Below are positions 11,799 through 22,118 of a stretch of 64,000 nt of DNA, piece by piece. Every line of letters starts with the position of its first letter. Within the stretch, counting starts at the first letter, position 1. The DNA is taken from positions 20,039,580 to 20,103,579 of the forward strand of contig NC_030859.1 of the NCBI RefSeq assembly GCF_000208745.1, given 5' to 3'. Origin of the DNA: Theobroma cacao (taxonomy: Eukaryota > Streptophyta > Magnoliopsida > Malvales > Malvaceae). Under the pieces are notes generated by a model. The model was not told the origin of the DNA and searched no databases. It was given only the letters and a program-made list of their open reading frames with translations. Made by a program: the position numbers and the translations under genes.

Positions 11799-14700
11799 TT
11801 ATAGACACTAGTTATTTAGTTTCTCTTTTTATTTGTTTACTTTTCGTAATGTAGAGACCCTTATTTTTTATATTCCATTTTTATTGTTCATCTTATTATT
11901 ATTTAAGTTAAGTCCAAAGATCAGGGTTTTGAGCACTTCAAGCATTGTATTAGTGTCCAATTAGGTCCAATTAAGGAGTAGTGGACTTACAGTCAGGCCC
12001 AAAGTTTGAACCAACTACTAAAAACAGGCCCAATGTGATTAAAGCTGAGCTAAAATGGATCAAACAAGATTAACACTAATAAATTAAGATTATGACTAAC
12101 TACACTTAAGAACCTTCTGAAAAGTGAAAAAAATGAAAATGAAAAATGAAAAAAAAAGAGAAAAAAAATTAAAGAAAAAAAGACCATATGGGTCAATAAA
12201 ATGCACCCTGCCAGGAATGATGGTGTCTTGCCAGATGTGAAAAATCCGCGTCTAGTAGATTCCTCATTAAGGTGTCGAAAGGGCAGCTATAAAGCTAACA
12301 TTTTCCTAAAAATCAAGGGCGAAAACCAAAAAAAAAAAAACAGAGAGAACGACAAAAAAAAAAAAAAACTCTAACTTCTAGCAACCAACAGAACCACAAT
12401 AGCCAAAAGAAAGAAACACCACAACCAGAAAAAAATCAAAAAAATCAGTCAAAAATAGACAATGAAAAATGAGAAAAGCAAATAAGGTTTGTTTTGGAGT
12501 TTTTTTTAATTTGTTTTTTTAAGGGTAGATTTTGATTTTTGGGAGGGATTTTTTTGGCTTGGGTGGCTGGCGGTTTAAAAGAGGGAGAAGTGTCTCTTTT
12601 AGGAACAACCGGTGACAAAAGCGGAGGCTCGATTTAAGGGTGCCGCTGTTTAGGAATAGAAAGTTTTAAAGGGGGTGTCACCGTTTGGTAGAGAGAGAAA
12701 GGTTCGGCGTATGAGTAAGAGAGAAAAGGGAGAGTCGAATCGACAATAAAGGAGAAGGGGAGAGAAAAGATCCAGTCGACGGTGCAAATAGGGAGAGGAA
12801 AGGTATCATTTTGTTGGGAGATTAGAAAGAAGGGAAAGAGAGTCCGATGGCTTGAGAGATGAAGTGAGTAAAAAAAGATAGAAAAGTGAAGAAGAGAAAG
12901 GAAGGTTCAAGGGTTTAAAGGGTTATAAAACGACACCGTTTTGATCTACCAAGGCCTCCTTTCAATCGCCAAATGACGCCGGTTTTGTTGCTTGGAAGCT
13001 GCCACACCAAGCTCCAAACTATTCTATTCCAAGGCAGGCCAGGGTTCGGCAGTAGTTTGGGCTAACTAAGCCCGATTAGGTAAAAAAAAACTTTATTTTT
13101 GCATGGATCTGTGATGGATTGGTTGTTTCGGGGCTAGCCCACTTTTTTTGATTAAGCTCTATTATTTAACTATTTCAAATAAATTTAAATGGTTTGGGCA
13201 TAATATTTAAAATCCTTTTAATAATATTTTAGAAGATTAAAATTAACAGAAAAATGTGAAATAATAATGTTAATAGTAAAAGATAGTAAAAAAATGTTTT
13301 AAATAATATTTTTTAGTCATAAAAAAGAATTGGGATTTAGAAGAATATACATGTTTACAAATATATAAAATAAATAAATAAATAGTGGGAAAAATGTAGT
13401 AATAGGTTTAGTCTAGTTTTAAAAAAAATGAATAAGAAGAACAAGATAAAAAGGAAAGAAAGAGAAAGAAAAGACATAGGAATAAGTAAGCAATTAATAG
13501 AAATTAAGTAAACAAATAAGCAAAATAAAAAACAATAAAGTATAATATAGGAGAAATGGATAAAAAGATAATATTTGTATCAAGAGATAAAATAGTGTGG
13601 CGGAGAAAATATTAGTCACAACAATAAAACCTTTGTTTTAGGTCAATATTAATAGTTATGATAGTACATAAATTGAGCCTTAAAGTACCATACTATTAAC
13701 CATAGGAATAATAAATAATTAATACTGATGATGGGATGATCTATCGGGACGCGAGAAGTTGCAATCTCGGGCTACTTTTCCTTAGGTTCGGAATCCAAAT
13801 TAAGGCCCCACCAGTATGATGGGAGGGTTCTGATTTTGAGGTTTCGAGATTCTTTTAATTTGAAATAAATAAAAATTACTCTGTAATAAATTAGTAAAAC
13901 GAAATATAAATACAAATATGGCATAGATGACATATATTTAAGTTGTCCAAAGATAAGAACGAAAATTGTGAAAATGGTAATACTCATGATAATAAATAAA
14001 TAGATAAATAACTAAAATAGTCAATGATGGAAAATTCAAAACAATAAAAGTTTAAAATATAAAATTTAAATATCTAGTAGTATAAAATATGTTTAAATAA
14101 ATTAATAAGTGTTATGAAAAGGGAATAGGGTAGATAATAAAAAGAGAAAAATGGAATTAAAATATCTTATATATATATATATATATATAATTAGATTAAG
14201 AATNAATCTATATATATATATATATATATAATTATGAAATAAGATATCTTGCTATAGATTTTGAGTGAAAAGATTATTTACTTAGTAAAAATGTTCACTT
14301 AACTATAAAGGGAGATATAGAAAAAAAGAGTCCATAAGAAATAGCAAGGAAGACATAAGAGAACTTAAAAAATAAAAACCTAATAATGAACTTCACAAGC
14401 ATAGCATATATTTCTATCACATCATGCATGTCATGGCATATAGATATTCTTGTTCACGAGTATAAGTTCCGATGATGGGATTTTCTGAAAATATTGCGAA
14501 TGTGAGTTTCTCTCGAAAAGTTCCTTAGGTGAAAGGATGTCCTCGGGTCCCACCAGTACAATGAGATGGCTCAAAAAATATCTTTAATAAAAAGGCTTTT
14601 GCTCGTAATAAGTTTACATTCATGAAAATATTTTTTTTCTAAAATAGCGTAGGATAACCTTGATGATGTGATTTATTCGTCAAATTTGCGAAGGCGAATT

Positions 14701-15217
14701 TCTCAAATAATTCTCTAAGTGAGAGAATATCCCTAGATTCCACCAGTATGATGGGCGGATCCGGGAGAATGTCTTCAATAAAAGGTTATTTGTCCGACAT
14801 TATTTGAATTTCATGCCATGCATTTCATAATACCTCATGATCTTACCATATCTTAAGGTCAAATAAAATATCTTAATAAAGGATGAAATAAATGAATAAT
14901 AACTACGAAAACATAATAAATTTAAAGATTAAGGCCCCAATAGGATAATCTAAAACCAAATCGTATTGTTCAAGGAACGGGCATCCCGAGGGTGCTAATC
15001 CTTCCCCGGGTGTAACTGCACTCCTAAACCTTGTCCTAAAAAGACGTAGACCAGTTTAAAATTCTCTCGATGGACTTAAAATCAATTTAAGATTTCGTCG
15101 ATTAGAATCGAGTCAATAAAAACCCTAATCACACCTAGAACAAAAATTGGTGGCGACTCCTTAGTGTTTTTTCCCCACGTTTAGCTATCGGGTTCTCGAA
15201 CTCGCAAGTTACGACAG
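11799..15217 (-). mobile_element. LTR-like insert nested in the minus-strand LTR
   Basis: The flanks read cacatga (ending 11798) and acatgacac (from 15218). Joined at the shared acatga they restore the sequence present uninterrupted at 8145-8165 on the other arm, so this 3.4-kb block is an insertion with a 5-6 bp target-site duplication. On the minus strand it begins close to TGTCGTAACTTGCGAG and soon contains ggagtcgccaccaatt, which resembles the start of LTRs in the Ty3 Tat/Ogre group. No coding capacity was seen, so a solo LTR is likely. Three spaced copies of a ccaccagtatgatggg box lie at 13807, 14550 and 14740. A GA-rich part (about 12550-12930) and the DNA to 13420 resemble 6100-6920. 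Confidence 0.6.
14204..14204. other. Single N, likely assembly join
   Basis: The N sits between two nearly identical (TA)n tracts with matching flanks (ataattagattaagaat to the left, naatctatata to the right), which suggests two contig ends that were not merged. Confidence 0.6.
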
Positions 15218-16077
15218 ACATGACACAACTTAAAAAAAATATATTTCAACTCTTTCACTTCCACATGGGCGGCTGCCTGATTATTTTCTTTTACCATTTT
15301 TTTTATTTGTCCTTTCTTTTCTCATCTTTATCTGATTTTACTTCTTACTTTACTTTTCTTCATTCCCATTCGCCACCTCCCAACTCTTTCTATTTTTTTA
15401 TTATTTGTTTATTTTATTTCCTCCAAATATTAAAATTTACATATAAATCTTCAACATTTTTCTATTTACCGTATAACCCTTCAAACTTTCATCTTTTACA
15501 ATTTGATCCATCCAACACATTTTAAATTTCAATTTCCTTCTATCTTTTTTCCTTTACACGTATACAATCAAAATATTGAAGTTGTACTTCAACGCGGTAT
15601 CACCATAATATTTAAATATTTACTTACCAACGCTAACTCGATTTAATAAAAACACGCGGGTTTCACTTACGTCATTTCTCTCTAAAATTCGTTCGTACTT
15701 CTTCTCTCCCACTTGGATTGACCATATGATCCCTCTTAATGACTAATTCCAACATATGATAAACTATCAATATTTTAATATTATTTTATTTCAAAAATTT
15801 TCACGTGTCTCCTCTGGTCCCGAAACGTCTTATTATGTCCCGATTACTTCCAAATCATCTTTTAGCTTGCTAATTCATCCCCGATGAAGATATTATTATT
15901 TAATTGTTATTTTTGAGTGTGCGAAATATTTTACTCTTGAACATTTCTTTCACTTTTTATTGCTCTTTAGCACATAAATTCGCATCAATTGGTCCTTCAT
16001 CTTACCGGAACTGTTACGTTGACCATTATATGAAGGTACGTGGTGTTACACGCCTTGCTCATGGAGCCAATGATCAC

Positions 16078-16116
16078 TGAGTCTGTGAGACTCACCCCCT
16101 TATTTCTCTTTTACAG
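16078..16116 (+). repeat. Conserved LTR hairpin followed by pyrimidine tract and CAG
   Basis: The perfect hairpin tgagtct-gtg-agactca (16078-16094) is followed by a C/T-rich tract ending in acag at 16116. The copy at 56557-56600 has the same arrangement ending in ttgcag. It looks like a splice acceptor placed after a hairpin, inside the 3' part of the LTR. Confidence 0.55.
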
Positions 16117-16458
16117 ATAGTGATTAGCTAGCGAGTTATTCATCGACATTATGATTCATTGAGATGTAGGTAAGGCATCTCCTAACAACCTATTCCGAGT
16201 TGCTTCGCTATTAGAGTTCGGATCAGTTATAGTATAATGGTTTTAACGCAAATCCTTGTGTACAATGTAGATATTTATATGACAATGAAATACAGTGTAT
16301 AGAGAATAATTGCTATTAATAAAAATTGTGATGATTATGAGATTTTCCAATACATGTGTGATAGTTTGATAATTGATATCTGTGAAGGCTTGTTCGAGAT
16401 TTGGCGGATTCTCTCGCAAGTCTCGAACGTCGGTAACGGTCGAGGAGCTGTCGTTACA

Positions 16459-16880
16459 TGATTGTTTGATTTTTGTATTTAACTTTATATTGTTTTGTGG
16501 ATGTTAATATTTAGTTTTGATCAATGAATAGAAAATTGTCGTATTGTTAATTACTAAACTTGATAATTTACTACGCAAAATCATATTTTATCTAATTTTA
16601 ATAATTTAATTTATACTAATGAATAATAATTTTTAGTCAGTTTTATAATTTTAGATAAATAAGTCATGGAAAGATATTTTAAAAGAAAAAAAAATTGTCT
16701 CAAAAGACTCGAATCCTGAACAACAATAACAAAATTCTAATAATGATAATACTCAATAATATTCTTTTGAGCAAAATTGTGTTGAATTTTGTCTAAATAC
16801 TCTCCCAATAAATGTCATATAAAAAAAACAATTTATAAATATCATAACACCATTCAAAAAAATTCTTCGATCCGCCTCTG
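16459..16880 (+). mobile_element. hAT-like non-autonomous element, copy 2, right part
   Basis: This continues the element broken at 5360. It repeats TGATT at 16459-16463 and then matches the inverse of 868-1240. It ends ...GATCCGCCTCTG at 16880, whose complement CAGAGGCGGATC pairs with the left end CATGGGCGGACC. Flanking 8-mers do not match, so a target-site duplication is not preserved. Confidence 0.6.
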
Positions 16881-17518
16881 CTCCCATCCCCTCCATTGAG
16901 CTAGGAGGAAGAAAGGCATAGTCACCATCCAGCCACAAACTCCATAGCAGCCTAACGCCCTGCCCTGACGCCTTAGCTTTCAATGCCCAAAACCACCCCT
17001 CCCCCCTCATACAACAATCAACCCTCCAGGAACACAACGCACAACAGCATAAGAAACATGAACTTGTTGTATGAGATATATATTTTTAAAAAATTATATG
17101 AACATTATTGCACATTAGAAAAACACGTAATCATAATCTTAAACACGTCAGATTTTGTCTGAAAGTTCTTTCATAAATATGAATTTGAATGAATTTAGGT
17201 TAACATGGAGTAATCGCTTCATACAATCCTCCTTTTCATATATTACACTATTTATGGAAGAATTTTAATATTTTGAATTCGGACAGGAGATTAATTATTC
17301 TTACATATTGTAAATAGATCCATACTTTTTCTCTTTTTTTACAAATCACGAATCACACAATCATTTATAATTTATAAAGAATTCAAATTTAACAGAGCAA
17401 AAAATTGTTTGAATTTGTAAAAATAAAATTTAATAGTGTAAAAATAATATGAAATGCAATCGAAATATGGGATCATTTATGATTTGTAAAAATTGGGAAG
17501 TCCTGGCAAAGCTTAACG
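16881..17518. other. Intergenic, no gene seen
   Basis: A C-rich stretch (about 16881-17040) gives a 94-codon antisense open frame with no family features. The rest is AT-rich. Nothing supports a gene. Confidence 0.4.
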
Positions 17519-17665
17519 ATGCAAAGGCACTTACTGGTAGCTGCTGTCTTAGCCACAGTGAGCTTTCTAGCATCAGGTCAGCCTAACTTTGCCTTGTACA
17601 AACTCAGTCTCCAATGGCCACCTACATGATCCATATTTCGATTGTAAACCATCCGTCCCTAGATG
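17519..17665 (+). pseudogene. RNase T2-like pseudogene, copy 2
   Basis: The start encodes MQRHLLVAAVLATVSFLASG, then a mature N-terminus very like that of the intact gene (FALYKLSLQWPP). A deletion and frameshift follow at about 17626, after which only the piece HDPYFDCKPSV remains in another frame. The HGLWP catalytic motif and all later exons are absent. The leader similarity confirms the start assigned to the intact gene. Confidence 0.8.
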
Positions 17666-17833
17666 CCCTCACACAAGAAATCTCATAAGAGAAATGGTGC
17701 AGGCTAATCAATATATCGAAACAGATAGCTGCAATTTATTGGAGAAGGAGCACAACCCACCACAATGCCATAAACATATCAGCTACAGACACACCAGACA
17801 TTGCCAGAGAACCTACCTGGAAATTGAAGTGAA
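17666..17833. other. Short unassigned stretch between RNase remnants
   Basis: An open frame in the same reading frame as the HDPYFDCKPSV piece continues through here to 17849, but its translation does not resemble RNase T2. Nothing else is recognised. Confidence 0.35.
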
Positions 17834-18040
17834 AGTGGAGGACAGATGAGGTTAACCTGGAAACAACTAAGGGATCAGTAAAAGTTATTGTGGATGCAGC
17901 AATTAGTCCTAGTGCGGCAATCCCACTGGTTAGGCTTCCATTGCTGTAACAATTAAGCGGGGTTTTACAGGTTGATGAGCTATTGCATCTGCTTGAGAAT
18001 GATTCAAAGTTGTTAAAAAGAAAACAAATGCATAGATTGA
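17834..18040 (+). repeat. Third copy of the RNase upstream region
   Basis: The sequence matches 2828-2997 and 1890-2115: gtggaggac, acctggaaac, attagtcctagtgcggcaat, and gcttgagaatgattcaaagttgtt. It is longer than the copy at 2828. The TATA position is degraded to ttaaaaag. Confidence 0.65.
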
Positions 18041-18113
18041 ACTAATGTAAAGAACTTCACTAGTCTTGGCAATAAAGCTTACCCATTAGCATATCTTTTC
18101 CTTGGCTGTAACA

Positions 18114-18330
18114 ATGCATGACAAAGTGACAGGCAATTTAGTGGTTGCTGCAGGCTTGGCCACAGTGAGCTTGCTAGTGTCTGTGTCAGCTCAGCATAGG
18201 CGTGACTTTGCCTTCTACAAACTCAGTCTCCCATGGCCACCTTCTGTTTGTAATGACTCGGAAGGTTTCAAATGCACCGGCATGCACCGATGTCATCCCT
18301 ATAAATCCAGATAACATTTTTGTAAGCAAT
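18114..18330 (+). pseudogene. RNase T2-like pseudogene, copy 3
   Basis: The frame from ATG 18114 encodes a signal peptide and the mature start DFAFYKLSLPWPPSVCND, then jumps from FKCT to a frameshifted version of the CTDV-PINPD segment. The region holding HGLWP (about 40 residues) is deleted. The end of exon 1 with its gtaagc donor is still visible near 18320, but exons 2 and 3 were not found downstream. It therefore cannot encode an RNase. Confidence 0.8.
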
Positions 18331-19260
18331 TAAGATTTCGTTCGATTGATATTTTTTGTTAAAATAATTCGAAAGGAAATTAAATCAAAGAATCTCGAAA
18401 TTAATAAATATTTTCCTTTCGAGTTGATAAGTATTAATGATTAGATACTATTGATGTGTTGATGCCATTCATGGCTATAATACAATTCCCCAAGATTTAT
18501 TAATTTTGATAGATCAACAAAATCGCGTCATCTACCGCGGGTGTCGATCATTAGTCTAATGATAATTAAGATTATGTATGTTATGTGACATTTTTCTATC
18601 AATATAAAAATTTATATGGATAATAATCATAGGATCATGACTTATTTATATATAATAAATAAATAGAGCCTTTTTTAAAAAATTAAGATAATTCAAGAAT
18701 AATTTAATATTTTATTTTTGGTAATTATATTTTAAGAACTTATTTGGATATAATAAAAGGTATATATGGATCACATTCTTTAAGAAAACAATGCTCTCAA
18801 GATATAACCTGGACTAGGAAAAGATTCTAAGATAAATTAATAAATGAATCCATATTTTTGGAAAATAATTGTAATGGTCTAGGCATAATCAATTTATATT
18901 TAATAAATGTGATCCAAAGTTTTTCTTTTCTTTTTTTTTTTATTATTTTTTTTCTCACTTATAAGCAGCACAAATGATTAAGCTTTAAAAGCTAGTATTG
19001 TTAATTAGAAAACCATATGGGGTCCAAATATAATTAAGATAAAGATTACAGATGAAATTGTAATAAATCCTCAAAGATAATGCCACTTTCCTCTGCATCC
19101 ATGCCGGCAGCAAAACCCTCTAAAAACCCGAATCCCCCCATTTTCTCTTCCTCTTTTATCCCCTCAAACGACTGAGTTTCATTCGGTAGACAATCCAGTG
19201 GAGGAAGGCCCTGCGCAACGACGGTGGATCTCACTGGCGCCCTTCCGCCTCGTGGGTTTG
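18331..19260. other. Intergenic DNA, then probable 5' region of TIC20
   Basis: This is AT-rich DNA with no recognised gene up to about 19080. From there to 19283 composition becomes more balanced and probably includes the TIC20 promoter and non-coding first exon. A candidate 5' splice site (ccg|gtaaaac) lies near 19283. Confidence 0.4.
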
Positions 19261-19941
19261 ACTTGCCGCCGGAAAATCACCCGGTAAAACATTATAGTCT
19301 GGTTTGTTTTTATGTCTGATTGTTACTTTCACCACTTGTTTTTTTCATTCGAAAAAGAAAATTGAGCATTTTGGGTAAAAAAAAAATGGTATTTTTGAGT
19401 AATTAGAAATTAAAATTTTAAATTTTGGTGAATGGGGAAATGTATGATTTTTACTTGCATATCATTAGTTACTATGTAGTGGGTTATGACAATTCCTTTA
19501 AACTGAATGATTCTAATGGTTTTGATGTGTTTTATGTTGGAATATTTTGTTGATGATCGCCTTTTGAATAATTTCTAGTGGATGCTTCGAAAATCTAATC
19601 AATGGTCTTTGGTGGTATTGATCAGATTTTGATTTGAACCCGAAAGAGATGAACTTGCCCATAAACCAAAGTTATCTTTGTTCCATTGGTTTAGGTCTTG
19701 AGATGGATAGGGTGGAAGAGAGCTAGTTTCCATTGTGTAGCTTAAAATAACACAATTTGTAGTGATATCCTTTGGCAAAGGCTGTGTTTCCCCCATTCCG
19801 GTCCTGATGTGATTGTGTTTCTGTAATGGAGACATTTTAATGACAGAATTTGCTTGGTTTATGTGATGATTTGTTATTTGTGTTTTTCACTCTGCCAATT
19901 GTTAATCAATTTCCCTACATTATTCTTAAAGGTAGCTGGCC

Positions 19942-20964
19942 ATGATTCCACATGGATGTACCATGCCTTCTGGATGTGCTTCAATGAGTTCAAGGTTATC
20001 TAAGCCCATGCCATGTAGCTCTGTTTTTGCATCAATTTCTTGTTTGCCTACAACAGATGCATTGTTAAGAATCAGGAGTTCGTGGATGCTAGATCAGGAT
20101 TCAAAGTCCTGGATAGTTAAAGGTATATAAATATGCCTTTTTGCTAAGAGGCATCATTTGGAATGCATATGATATGTAGAATGTTCTGAATTAGGCTTAT
20201 GACAAAACCAAACTATGTTTTCCTACAAGCCTCAGCATATATTCGGTCACTCTAGTTTTTCTCTTTGCTTCTGAAATTCCTTAATAGTTTTCTTATTTCT
20301 CTAATTTATGATCTTATATTCTGTAGGTTTGCCTCCCTTTCATCTTTCTGCTGCATCAACCCCACTGTTATGTGGGGATTTAGGTGGTTTATCTCATACA
20401 GTGCCCTCATTACCTACACGTAGGAGCTCTACTTTGGTGCCTCGTGCATCAAAGGATGTACCATACAGTTTCCGCTATCCAACAATGACTAAGAAGCCTA
20501 AATGGTGGTGGAGGAGTTTGGCATGTCTCCCTTATTTAATGCCTCTCCATGAAACATGGATGTATGCAGAGACAGCATATCACTTACACCCCTTCTTGGA
20601 AGACTTTGAGTTTTTGACCTATCCATTCCTTGGAGCCATTGGGAGGTTGCCAAGCTGGTTCTTGATGGCATATTTCTTTGTTGCATATCTTGGAATTGTA
20701 AGAAGAAAGGAATGGCCTCACTTTTTCAGATTTCATGTGGTGATGGGAATGCTATTGGAAATTGCCCTACAGGTGATAGGGACTGTTAGTCGGTGGATGC
20801 CGCTCGCAGTCTACTGGGGTAAGCTGGGGATGCACTTTTGGACAGCTGTGGCATTTGCCTACCTATTTACTGTTTTAGAGTGCATACGGTGTGCTCTTGC
20901 TGGCATGTATTCTGACATTCCTTTTGTTTGTGATGCTGCATACATCCAGATTCCATATGACTAA
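19942..20964 (+). CDS. TIC20: TIC20-I-like chloroplast inner-envelope translocon protein
   Basis: Two exons (19942-20122, 20327-20964) joined at a GT-AG intron encode 272 aa, close to the length known for plant TIC20-I. Residues 1 to about 101 are a Ser-rich transit-peptide-like leader ending near VPRA|SKDVP. The conserved core starts at TMTKKPKWWW (about 113-122) and carries four hydrophobic segments: about 155-167, 169-186, 195-218 and 227-251. The C-terminus is FVCDAAYIQIPYD, typical of the family. TIC20 is a subunit of the inner-envelope preprotein channel. The reading of the family is from sequence recognition and is strong. A 5'-UTR intron (about 19284-19931, acceptor tcttaaag just before the ATG) is plausible but inferred. 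The nearest gene downstream is convergent on the minus strand. Confidence 0.95.
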
Positions 20965-22118
20965 GGGTAGAATGTAGTGAAAAAGTTGTGTTCAATTTTT
21001 GTTGGTTCTTTTGTACGGGAAACTTTTTGAGTGGAAAGACGGATTTCTTATGTTGAAGGCTTGTTGAACTTTTTTTGTACAAGATTTATTAGTTCTGTTC
21101 CAGAGCAGAGTCTATGTCCGGCCCTGCTACCCCCGTGTTCTCTGTTGTTTCTATCTTGTTGAAAATGAGTGTTATCTTGTTCCTACAGACATCACTCAGA
21201 ATGGTCAGTAATGGATTTAAATAGGCTGCAATGTTGACTCTCAACAGCATGTTCATTGTTCTCCTTGCATGCAACCTAACATCTTCTTGCCCTTGCCTTC
21301 AGACACTGTAATTTGCATTTTCACTTTTGCAAATCAAGTTGGCATGTCATTTGTTTGTCCAGGTTTTCTGGAAGAACTGATTTGAAAATTAACTATATTC
21401 TAACCGGTTAAGGGCAACTGCAATCCAGTTTACTTAAGCATCAAGTAAAATTTAAGAAATCTGTTGATTCCTTGTAACTCAATGGAGTGAAATCAAACCG
21501 TGTTAAGAACATGATCCAGGCCAATCTTGTATTTCTTAGCACCAGTTCTAAGCAAGGTGGTTGTGGAATTTCAATGGCATTATTTGACCAGATGAAGCAA
21601 CCACAAAACTAAAATAACTACAATTATTCAGTGGTTAACTAGGATTTTGCTTTCAGGAACTTAAATGTATTTAATTCTGTTTAGGCCCTGTTTCCAGAAA
21701 AACTGTCAATTGAATCTCCTGCAAACCTGCAATGACCATTTAAGCAATTTTAAGCAGCAGAAACGAGAATAGTCCTTTCCGTAAGTTCTAAACTAAGCAA
21801 TGTATGATCTAGCCCTCCAGAATAACAATGCGAAGCGAGTACGAAAATAGGCACAAAAATGCTGAAGAATGCAGGTAACTAATTTCTATGTTACATTCAA
21901 ATTTTTCACGCCAAGAGTAACTGCAATATCAACAACACTAATTTCTACACTAAGCTGCTAAAGCACATTAAGTGGGGCAACATTACAACAATAAATTTCA
22001 GCCACTGCTACTCAGCCAAAAAGGGGTGAAAAGAAATTCTAACCATCAACATTAATCATAGCTCAATGGGTTAACCTCGAATCTAGTCCGTCCCTAAGTG
22101 AATAATCCTACTTAAAAC
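20965..22118. other. Convergent 3' region between TIC20 and the zinc-finger gene
   Basis: The left part is probably TIC20 3' UTR and the right part the 3' UTR of the minus-strand gene. No further gene or repeat was recognised. Confidence 0.45.

Larger units (their letters stand above)
9076..16050 (-). mobile_element. LTR of the same family, minus orientation, with a primer-binding site
   Basis: Read on the minus strand, this LTR starts TGTAACACCACG at 16050 and ends GTCGTTACA at 9076. Four bases beyond that end, the complement of 9061-9071 reads TGGTATCAGAG, a standard initiator-tRNA-Met primer-binding site. The block is therefore a 5' LTR with the start of an internal region running leftwards. 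Landmarks shared with the copy at 54-57 kb include the catcccgctattgtgagg box (near 10760), the region near 10215-10260 with the gggcggttaggc type sequence, and the hairpin plus pyrimidine tract near 9470-9516. It is interrupted by 11799-15217. No partner LTR in the same orientation was found. Confidence 0.65.
5361..16458 (+). mobile_element. Nested LTR-retrotransposon complex bounded by TGATT
   Basis: The block begins TGTAAC and ends GTTACA, and is flanked by TGATT at 5356-5360 and again at 16459-16463. Joining the flanks restores the hAT-like copy 2, so the whole 11.1 kb arrived in or grew inside that element. No gag or pol reading frame was recognised. GA-rich tracts (about 6060-6480) and phrases such as catcccgctattgtgagg (7139) recur at 10760 (inverted) and 55320, so this is non-coding LTR material of one family. 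Its right end (16051-16458) is a 3' LTR end. Internal order is scrambled by later insertions described separately. Confidence 0.7.

Noticed and set aside
16753..17037. 94-codon minus-strand frame with many Trp, Cys and Gly
   Set aside because: It crosses the end of the hAT-like element and has no family features.
17589..17849. 86-codon frame following RNase copy 2
   Set aside because: Only its beginning is RNase (out of frame). The rest has no similarity to RNase T2 and begins from a non-ATG codon.
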